This document shows, piece after piece, positions 58,126 to 64,000 of a stretch of 64,000 nt of DNA. The stretch lies in assembly GCA_039185015.1 (NCBI GenBank), contig JBCDAU010000003.1, positions 150,062 to 214,061 of the forward strand, read 5' to 3'. The stretch comes from JBCBSZ01 sp039185015 (GTDB taxonomy: Bacteria; Actinomycetota; Acidimicrobiia; Acidimicrobiales; Poriferisodalaceae). Each line of letters opens with the position of its first letter. The stretch's first letter is position 1. The notes under the pieces are model-generated. The model was not told the DNA's origin. It searched no databases and worked only from the letters and a program-made list of their open reading frames with translations. A program made the position numbers and the translations under genes.

Positions 58126-58731
58126 TCAGGCGAGCAGCGCTGCGAGGCCCCGGCGCAGCACCGCGGACACCGCCGCTTCGGAAAGGCCTCGGTGCCGGGC
58201 CAGCAGATCGAGCGCGTCCAGCTGGGTGAGAGCATCGGCCGCAGCGGCCACCTCGGCGCGCTCATCGACCCCCATGGCATCGAGCTCGGGGGCGAACTGC
58301 AGCTCGAGCTGCTCGCGCATCTCGTCGCGACGCCGAACCAGACCCTCGGCGAAGCGAGGATGGCGCATCGAGTGGTGCACCGCGGCCCGATAGATCGCTC
58401 GGTTCGCTTCGTAGACGCGCCACCGGCTCGCCACGAAGGCATCGAGGCGTCGATCGAGCGACCCCTCCCCGATGCCGTCGATGTCGGCCAGTGCCAGGCT
58501 GCGGCGGCGCTGGGCGGCGAACGCCGCCTCGATCAGCGCGTCCGGATCGGCGAAGTAGCGGTAGAGCGACCGGGCGGAGAGGCCGGCCCGTTCGGCGACT
58601 CGCTCGATCGTCGGCATCACCGCGTCCTCACCGAACATCTCGATCACGGTGTCGAGGACGAGGGCGATGTTGCGCTCCCGCCGCGCGACACGACCGTCGA
58701 TCGACACGACGGGCTCGGTCACCTCACTCAT
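58126..58731 (-). CDS. TetR/AcrR regulator of the sulfatase-dehalogenase operon
   Basis: A 201-residue repressor. The helix-turn-helix reads VIEMFGEDAVMPTIERVAERAGLSARSLYRYFADPDALI. ATG 58731 is preferred because a TACCGT box lies eight bases upstream; an in-frame TTG or GTG further up is less likely. It lies directly upstream of the operon on the same strand, with a palindromic operator in between. Confidence 0.88.
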   Translation of the reverse strand: MSEVTEPVVSIDGRVARRERNIALVLDTVIEMFGEDAVMPTIERVAERAGLSARSLYRYFADPDALIEAAFAAQRRRSLALADIDGIGEGSLDRRLDAFVASRWRVYEANRAIYRAAVHHSMRHPRFAEGLVRRRDEMREQLELQFAPELDAMGVDERAEVAAAADALTQLDALDLLARHRGLSEAAVSAVLRRGLAALLA

Positions 58732-58739
58732 CGGCGCGC

Positions 58740-58745
58740 ACGGTA
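58740..58745 (-). promoter_or_regulatory. TACCGT -10 box, leaderless start of TetR gene
   Basis: On the minus strand TACCGT is followed by eight bases and the ATG at 58731, with no ribosome site. Confidence 0.45.
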
Positions 58746-58761
58746 GCAACCGGTCGGCGGA

Positions 58762-59223
58762 TCAGGCGGGCTCGATGACGTGTCGATGCCGGTGCTCGAA
58801 CAACAGCGTCGTGCGTTCGTCGACCACCGACGGGTGATCGGCGATCTGGCGGAGCACCACGTCGCGGAGCCGATCGGTGTCGGGGACGGCGACGCGGACC
58901 ATGGCGTCGTCGGCACCGCTGATCAGACCTGCGGAGATCACGTCGGGGATCTCCCAGACGTGATCGAGGAAGGCGGCGACCGTGGCGTCGGTCTTGGGCC
59001 GGAGGCGGACGAACACGACCGCCTCGACCCGACGGCCGAGCGCCCGAAGGTCGACCTCGGCGTGGTAGCCGGTGATCACGCCGGACTGCTCGAGGTCGCG
59101 GACCCGCTGCAACGTCGTGGAGGGCGCCAGCCCGACCTCCTCGGCGAGCGATCGGTTGGTGCGGCGCCCGTCGGCCTGGAGGCCGGCGATGAGCGCGCGG
59201 TCGACATCGTTCGTTCGCTCCAC
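58762..59223 (-). CDS. Lrp/AsnC family regulator
   Basis: A 153-residue regulator: helix-turn-helix RTNRSLAEEVGLAPSTTLQRVRDLEQSGVITGY, followed by the RAM effector domain (VVFVRLRPKTDATVAAFLDHV, then AVPDTDRLRDVVLRQIADHPSV). It is divergent from the 2-oxoacid ferredoxin oxidoreductase, an arrangement typical of amino-acid catabolism control. GTG 59223 is six bases after a TAAGGT box. Confidence 0.92.
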   Translation of the reverse strand: MERTNDVDRALIAGLQADGRRTNRSLAEEVGLAPSTTLQRVRDLEQSGVITGYHAEVDLRALGRRVEAVVFVRLRPKTDATVAAFLDHVWEIPDVISAGLISGADDAMVRVAVPDTDRLRDVVLRQIADHPSVVDERTTLLFEHRHRHVIEPA

Positions 59224-59229
59224 GTGCGC

Positions 59230-59235
59230 ACCTTA
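59230..59235 (-). promoter_or_regulatory. TAAGGT -10 box, leaderless start of Lrp gene
   Basis: On the minus strand TAAGGT is followed by six bases (GCGCAC) and the GTG at 59223. The remaining gap to 59354 holds a TTGATG and TACATG pair upstream of the oxidoreductase, a weak promoter match. Confidence 0.45.
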
Positions 59236-59354
59236 CCGCCCTCTTCGAACGATCAGGAGATCAGAGCGCCACTGAGCGAATCTTCTTCGGTTTGATGGGT
59301 CTCTCGACGCATACATGGGAAGATGGAGGCGGGATCCAGGCCTGGGGAGGTTCG

Positions 59355-62300
59355 ATGACCGCGACGGAGTCGTATCAGCTCACCGACCGCTTCACGGGGG
59401 ACGACGGGACGGTCTTCGTCACCGGCATCCAGGCGCTCGCCCGCCTGCCCCTCGAGCAACTGCGGGCCGACCGTCGAGACGGCCTCGACACGGCGGCCTT
59501 CGTCTCCGGCTACCCCGGATCGCCTCTCGGCGGATACGGCGACGCGGTCGCCGGCGCCATCCGGCTCACCCCCGACCTCCCGGTCATCAACCGACCCGGC
59601 CTCAACGAGGAGCTCGCTGCCGGCGCGGTCATGGGGTCCCAGCTCGCCGTGCTCCAGCCCGACTGCCGGTACGACGGCATCGTGGGCGTCTGGTACGGCA
59701 AGGCACCCGGTGTCGAGCGCGCCGCCGATGCGCTTCGCCACGCGGTGTTCGCCGGCACCTCCGCCCACGGCGGCGCCGTCGCGCTGGTCGGCGACGATCC
59801 GGCGGCGAAGAGCTCGACCGTGCCGTCGTCGTCGGCCGGGCTGCTGTACGACATGCACATGCCGCTCCTCTACCCGGGCGACCCGGGCGAGGCGCTCGAC
59901 CTCGGCCGCCACGCGATCGCGCTGTCCCGGGCGACCGGCCTCTGGACCGCCATCAAGATCGTCGCCGACGTCGCCGACGCGACGGCCACGGTCGACCTGG
60001 ACATCGACCGGGTCCGACCGGTGCTCCCGACCGTCGACGGCGAGCCCTACCTGCACCAGCCCGACGGCCGGCTGCTCACCCCGCACACGATCGAGCTCGA
60101 GCAGGAGATCGTCGAGGTCCGCTACGAGCTCGCCCGCGAGTACGCGGCCGCCAACCAGCTGAACCACGTCGCCGTCGATCCGTCCGACGCCTGGATCGGG
60201 CTCGTCGCCTCCGGCATCACCTACCGCGAGGTCCGTGAGGCGCTCGCCCGCCTCGGTCTCCGCTCCGATGCCGACATCGCCGCCGTCGGCATCCGGCTGC
60301 TGAAGATGGCCATGCCCCTCCCCTTCAACCCCGGCACGATCCGCAGCTTCGCCTCGGGTCTGAGCGAGGTCTTCGTCATCGAGGAGAAGCACGCCAACAT
60401 CGAGTCGCTGATCAAGGACGCGCTGTACTCGCTGTCCGACCGGCCGCTCGTGGTCGGCAAGTTCGATCACGTCGGCGGCCCGCTGCTGCCGGGCTGGGGC
60501 TCGCTCGACGCCGACAAGATCCTCCCCCACCTCCGCCGGCGCCTCGAGCGCCGCATCGATCCGGCCCGCCTCGCCCCGCTCCCGACCTCGGCGGCCAGAG
60601 AGCGGAAGCTCCTCCCGCTGACCGTGCAACGATCCCCGTTCTACTGCTCGGGCTGCCCGCACAACCGCAGCACCCAGGCGCCCGAGGGCGCCCTGATCGG
60701 CGCGGGAATCGGCTGCCACACGATGGCGCTGTTGATGGACGAGGAGCGCGTCGGGGACATCGCCTCGATCACTGCGATGGGCGGCGAAGGCATGCCGTGG
60801 GTGGGCATGGCCCAGTTCGTCGAGCGCGAGCACTTCATCCAGAACCTGGGCGATGGCACCTACTTCCACTCCGGGCAGCTCGCCGTGCAGGCCGCCATCG
60901 CCGCCGGCGTCAACATCACCTACAAGCTGCTCTACAACGGGGCGGTCGCGATGACCGGCGGGCAGGATCCGCAGGGCCAGCTCGACGTCACCGACGTGTG
61001 CCGGACCCTGTTGACCCAGGGCGTCGCCCGGGTGCTCGTCACCACCGACGACGTCGACGCCTACGAGGACGTCGACCTCCCCAAGGGAATCGACGTCTGG
61101 GACCGCTCCCGCATCATCGAGGCGCAGGAGCTGCTCGCCGAGGTTCAGGGCGTCACCGTGCTGATCCACGACCAGCAGTGCGCGGCCGAGGCCCGTCGGG
61201 CACGCAAGCGTGGCCTCGTGCCGACCCCCACCCAGCGTGTCGTCATCAACCACCGGATCTGCGAGGGCTGCGGCGACTGCGGCCAGGTCTCGAACTGCCT
61301 GTCGGTGCAACCGCTCGACACGGCGTTCGGCCGCAAGACCACGATCGACCAGACGACCTGCAACCTCGACTACTCCTGCCTCGAGGGCGACTGCCCGTCG
61401 TTCATGACGATCGACACCGCCGAGCCCGGCCGCCTCGGTCGGCTCGTCGGGCGCTGGCGCCGCGATCGCACCGAGGCCGCGCCGGAGCAGCAGCGCCCCA
61501 CCCCGCAGCCGCCGAGCGACCTGCCCGACCCGGTGCTCGTCGTGCCCGGCGACGACATGGCGCTGCGCATCACCGGCATCGGGGGCACGGGCGTCGTCAC
61601 CGTCGCCCAGGTGCTCGGCACCGCGGCGATGCTCGACGGTTTCCACGTCCGCGGCCTCGATCAGATCGGGCTGTCGCAGAAGGCAGGACCCGTCGTGAGC
61701 GACGTCCGGATGTCGCGCTCCGAGCCGACCGCCACCAACCGACTCGGCCAGGCCCAGGCGGACCTGCTGCTCGCCTTCGACCAGCTCGTCGCCGCCTCCG
61801 ACCAGGGACTGCTCACCGTGCACCCTGAGCGCACCGTCGTCGTCGGCTCGTCGTCGGTGACACCGACCGGCTCGATGATCACGCACCCGGAGCTGGCGAT
61901 GCCCTCCGACGACGACCTCGGCGCCCGGATCGCCTCGGTCTCACGGGCCGACGAGCAGCACTGGGCCGATGCGATGGCGGTCACCGACGGGCTGTTCGGC
62001 TCGACGACGACGGCCAACCTGTTCGTGGTCGGCATGGCGGTGCAGGCCGGTGCCCTGCCGATCGACCCGGCGAGCGTCGAGGCAGCGATCGGTCTCAACG
62101 GCGTCGCCATCGAGGCCAACACGGCCGCGTTCCGCTGGGGCCGGACGCAGGTCGCCCGACCCCAGCTGGTGACTGCAGCCGTCAGCTCCGACCAGGCGTC
62201 GGTCGCCCAAGCCGCCACCTCGCTCTCGCCGGCGCAGGCCTCGGCGATCGAGGCGCTCGACGTGTCGGCCGAGCTCACCGCCCGCCTCCGGATGCTCGCC

Positions 62301-62879
62301 GCCGAGCTCGTCGCCTGGGGCGATGAGACGACCGCCGCCGAGTTCCTCGACGCCCTCGCCGAGGTACGGCAAGCCGAGCGGGCGGGCGTGCCCGGGTCCG
62401 AGTCGCTCACCGCCGCCGTCGCCGACGGCCTGTTCAAGCTCACCGCCTACAAGGACGAGTACGAGGTCGCTCGCCTCATGCTCGACGCCGACGGGACCGC
62501 TGCGGCTCGCGACCTCGCGGCCGGCGGCGGCACGGTGGCCTGGCGCCTCCATCCGCCGATGCTGCGGGCGCTGGGCATGGAGGGCAAGATCACGCTCGGC
62601 TCCTGGGCTACCCCGGCGATCCGGGCCCTCGCCCGCTCGAAGCGGCTGCGGGGCACCGCCGCCGACCCGTTCCGCTTCGCCGAGGTTCGCAAGGTCGAGC
62701 GGGAGCTCCCCGGCGAGTACCGGTCGGCCGTCGAGTCGACGCTCGCCGGCCTCTCGCCCGAGACGATCGCCCAGGCGATCGAGATCTCCGAGCTGCCGGA
62801 CCTCGTCCGCGGCTACGAGGACATCAAGCTCGCCAACGTCGCCCGCTACCGAGAGCGCCTGGCCGAGCTGCTCGCCTAG
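59355..62879 (+). CDS. fused indolepyruvate ferredoxin oxidoreductase
   Basis: A 1174-residue fusion of the alpha and beta subunits of indolepyruvate:ferredoxin oxidoreductase, which turns aromatic or other 2-oxoacids into acyl-CoA, CO2 and reduced ferredoxin. The N-terminal pyrimidine-binding part starts FVSGYPGSPLGGYGD. The thiamine diphosphate block is near GGEGMPWVGMAQF. Two [4Fe-4S] motifs follow (CEGCGDC at 636-642 with NCL, then TCNLDYSCLEGDC). The C-terminal gamma domain has GIGGTGVVTVAQVLG. ATG 59355 follows GGGGAGG. Regulated by the divergent Lrp. Confidence 0.93.
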   Translation: MTATESYQLTDRFTGDDGTVFVTGIQALARLPLEQLRADRRDGLDTAAFVSGYPGSPLGGYGDAVAGAIRLTPDLPVINRPGLNEELAAGAVMGSQLAVLQPDCRYDGIVGVWYGKAPGVERAADALRHAVFAGTSAHGGAVALVGDDPAAKSSTVPSSSAGLLYDMHMPLLYPGDPGEALDLGRHAIALSRATGLWTAIKIVADVADATATVDLDIDRVRPVLPTVDGEPYLHQPDGRLLTPHTIELEQEIVEVRYELAREYAAANQLNHVAVDPSDAWIGLVASGITYREVREALARLGLRSDADIAAVGIRLLKMAMPLPFNPGTIRSFASGLSEVFVIEEKHANIESLIKDALYSLSDRPLVVGKFDHVGGPLLPGWGSLDADKILPHLRRRLERRIDPARLAPLPTSAARERKLLPLTVQRSPFYCSGCPHNRSTQAPEGALIGAGIGCHTMALLMDEERVGDIASITAMGGEGMPWVGMAQFVEREHFIQNLGDGTYFHSGQLAVQAAIAAGVNITYKLLYNGAVAMTGGQDPQGQLDVTDVCRTLLTQGVARVLVTTDDVDAYEDVDLPKGIDVWDRSRIIEAQELLAEVQGVTVLIHDQQCAAEARRARKRGLVPTPTQRVVINHRICEGCGDCGQVSNCLSVQPLDTAFGRKTTIDQTTCNLDYSCLEGDCPSFMTIDTAEPGRLGRLVGRWRRDRTEAAPEQQRPTPQPPSDLPDPVLVVPGDDMALRITGIGGTGVVTVAQVLGTAAMLDGFHVRGLDQIGLSQKAGPVVSDVRMSRSEPTATNRLGQAQADLLLAFDQLVAASDQGLLTVHPERTVVVGSSSVTPTGSMITHPELAMPSDDDLGARIASVSRADEQHWADAMAVTDGLFGSTTTANLFVVGMAVQAGALPIDPASVEAAIGLNGVAIEANTAAFRWGRTQVARPQLVTAAVSSDQASVAQAATSLSPAQASAIEALDVSAELTARLRMLAAELVAWGDETTAAEFLDALAEVRQAERAGVPGSESLTAAVADGLFKLTAYKDEYEVARLMLDADGTAAARDLAAGGGTVAWRLHPPMLRALGMEGKITLGSWATPAIRALARSKRLRGTAADPFRFAEVRKVERELPGEYRSAVESTLAGLSPETIAQAIEISELPDLVRGYEDIKLANVARYRERLAELLA

Positions 62880-64000
62880 AGGCGCACCTCGCCCTCGACG
62901 ATGCGCTGGTGGAGCGTGGCGTCGAGTGGCACGTACTCGTCGCTGGCCGGGTCGAGGAACCAGAGCGGGTCGTCGATGACCGCCGGGTCGAAGCCGTCCC
63001 TGACCAGCTCGACCTTGCGGTGCTTGAAGGTCCCTGTCACGACGAGGCTGTCGACCAGCCGGACGAAGCGAGGCCGGGCGTAAGCGGGCAGCTCGGCCGC
63101 GACGTGGCGCCCGAGGTCGGCCGGGTCGAGCTCACCCTCGGCCACGATCGCCGCCATGCCGCAACGCCCGTCGCCGCCGGGCGCCTCGACGCCGTAGGCG
63201 TTGGCCTCGCCGACGGCGGGATGCATGCCGAGCACCTCGGACACCTCGGCGGTCGAGACGTTCTCGCCCTTCCAGCGGAAGGTGTCGCCGATGCGGTCGA
63301 CGAACTCGTAGTAGCCGTCGTCGGCGAGCCGGAGGAGGTCGCCGGTGCGGAAGAAGGCGTCGCCGTCGGCGAAGACGTCGCGCAGGACCTTCTTCTCGGT
63401 CGCCGCCTCGTCGGAGTAGCCGTCGAAGCGCGCCGTCCGGCTGATCTTGGCGACGAGCTCCCCCGCCTCGCCGGGCTCCGCCTCGATGCACCGACCCTGG
63501 GGGTCCCGCACGACCTCTTCGCTCTCGACGTCGAAGCGAACGAGGTGCACGCCGAGCGCCGACCGCATCGCGCCCGGCAGGCGGCCGACGGCACCGACAC
63601 GTCCGTCGAGGTTCACGAGCGCGACGTTGCCCTCGGTGGCGCCGTAGAACTCGACGATCTGCTCGATGCCGAACCGCTCCTGGAACGCCGGCCACACGTC
63701 CGGCCGCAGGCCGTTGCCGACCGCGACCCGGACCCGGTGGCGGCGCTCGTCGGGATGCTCGGGGGCGTTCAGCAGGTACCGGCAGAGCTCGCCGATGTAC
63801 TGGAAGGCGGTCACGCCGTGCTCCACGCAGTCGGACCAGAACCGGCTGGTCGAGAAGCGCTCGGCGATCACGGCGGTCGAGCCCCCCTGCACCGCACCTC
63901 CCAGGGCCGCGACCCCACCGGCGGTGTGGAACAACGGCAGCGGCACGTAGACCCGGTCGTCGGCACCCCAGTTGCCCATCGCCTGGCCACCGGCGGACGC
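62876..64000 (-). CDS. acyl-CoA synthetase, FATP/FadD6-like (N-terminus outside window)
   Basis: The C-terminal 374 or so residues of an AMP-forming ligase. Adenylate-forming motifs seen are VEFYGATEGNVALVN, FFRTGDLLRLADDGYYEFVDRIGDTFRWKGENVST and the late GTFKHRK lysine. The fatty-acid transport protein branch of very-long-chain acyl-CoA synthetases has this arrangement. The first part, with the P-loop-like TSGTTG, lies beyond the right edge. It converges with the oxidoreductase, overlapping by four bases. Confidence 0.9.
   Translation of the reverse strand, partial: ASAGGQAMGNWGADDRVYVPLPLFHTAGGVAALGGAVQGGSTAVIAERFSTSRFWSDCVEHGVTAFQYIGELCRYLLNAPEHPDERRHRVRVAVGNGLRPDVWPAFQERFGIEQIVEFYGATEGNVALVNLDGRVGAVGRLPGAMRSALGVHLVRFDVESEEVVRDPQGRCIEAEPGEAGELVAKISRTARFDGYSDEAATEKKVLRDVFADGDAFFRTGDLLRLADDGYYEFVDRIGDTFRWKGENVSTAEVSEVLGMHPAVGEANAYGVEAPGGDGRCGMAAIVAEGELDPADLGRHVAAELPAYARPRFVRLVDSLVVTGTFKHRKVELVRDGFDPAVIDDPLWFLDPASDEYVPLDATLHQRIVEGEVRL

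Overview
This is a very G+C-rich, densely coding 64 kb stretch with frequent GTG starts and genes joined by GTGA/ATGA overlaps. It looks like a chromosome of an actinomycete-like bacterium. DUF3097, a class E-like sortase, a DUF5317 protein and a System I (ccmABCDE) cytochrome c operon point, by inference, to class Acidimicrobiia. No rRNA, tRNA, CRISPR array, phage gene or transposase was seen.

Layout. 1-2739 (minus): ccmABCDE haem export, cut by the left edge. 2823-9972: sortase, DUF5317 protein with 11-residue repeats, a TetR regulator, an orphan adenine methyltransferase, a flavin-type oxidoreductase, a kinase-like protein and a pirin. 10054-13591: a MarR/SelW-like/SDR cluster, then a PrdB/GrdB-like gene. 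Two genes here read through an in-frame TGA that I interpret as selenocysteine; each TGA is followed at the same distance by a hairpin with the same CGTGA loop. 13588-20149: nicotinate phosphoribosyltransferase, DUF389 protein, a secreted Cys-rich protein, an ECF sigma factor with an anti-sigma-like partner, and an FHA protein. 20405-29376: a tightly overlapping seven-gene operon (membrane Ser/Thr kinase, FAD oxidoreductase, membrane protein, TauE/SafE protein, second kinase, FHA/zinc-ribbon protein, HtrA-like lipoprotein protease). It is bracketed by two copies of a GC-rich tandem repeat. The membrane kinase and the protease end in the same type of extracytoplasmic domain, which suggests one signalling system.

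29624-39838: small stress, arsenic and regulator modules, many with a clear palindromic operator in the intergenic gap (DUF899/DoxX, XRE regulator, arsR-arsM-phosphotransferase, PIG-L deacetylase, MFS transporter, three NTF2/cupin-type proteins, two TetR regulators). 39841-43839: a solute/Na+ symporter with small subunit and soluble LytS-like kinase, divergent from a LytTR response regulator. 43977-47752: a TRAP transporter. 47824-49004: membrane protein plus trypsin-like protease. 49403 back from 58055 (minus): an eight-gene catabolic operon with two sulfatases (one fused to a DJ-1/PfpI domain), a haloalkane dehalogenase, a metallo-hydrolase, an SRPBCC protein and a nitronate monooxygenase, under a TetR gene. 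58762-64000: Lrp regulator divergent from a fused indolepyruvate ferredoxin oxidoreductase, then a truncated acyl-CoA synthetase.

A recurring control signal is a TAnnnT box 6-9 bases before a start codon that lacks a Shine-Dalgarno sequence. I see fourteen cases on both strands, which indicates that leaderless transcription is common in this genome.
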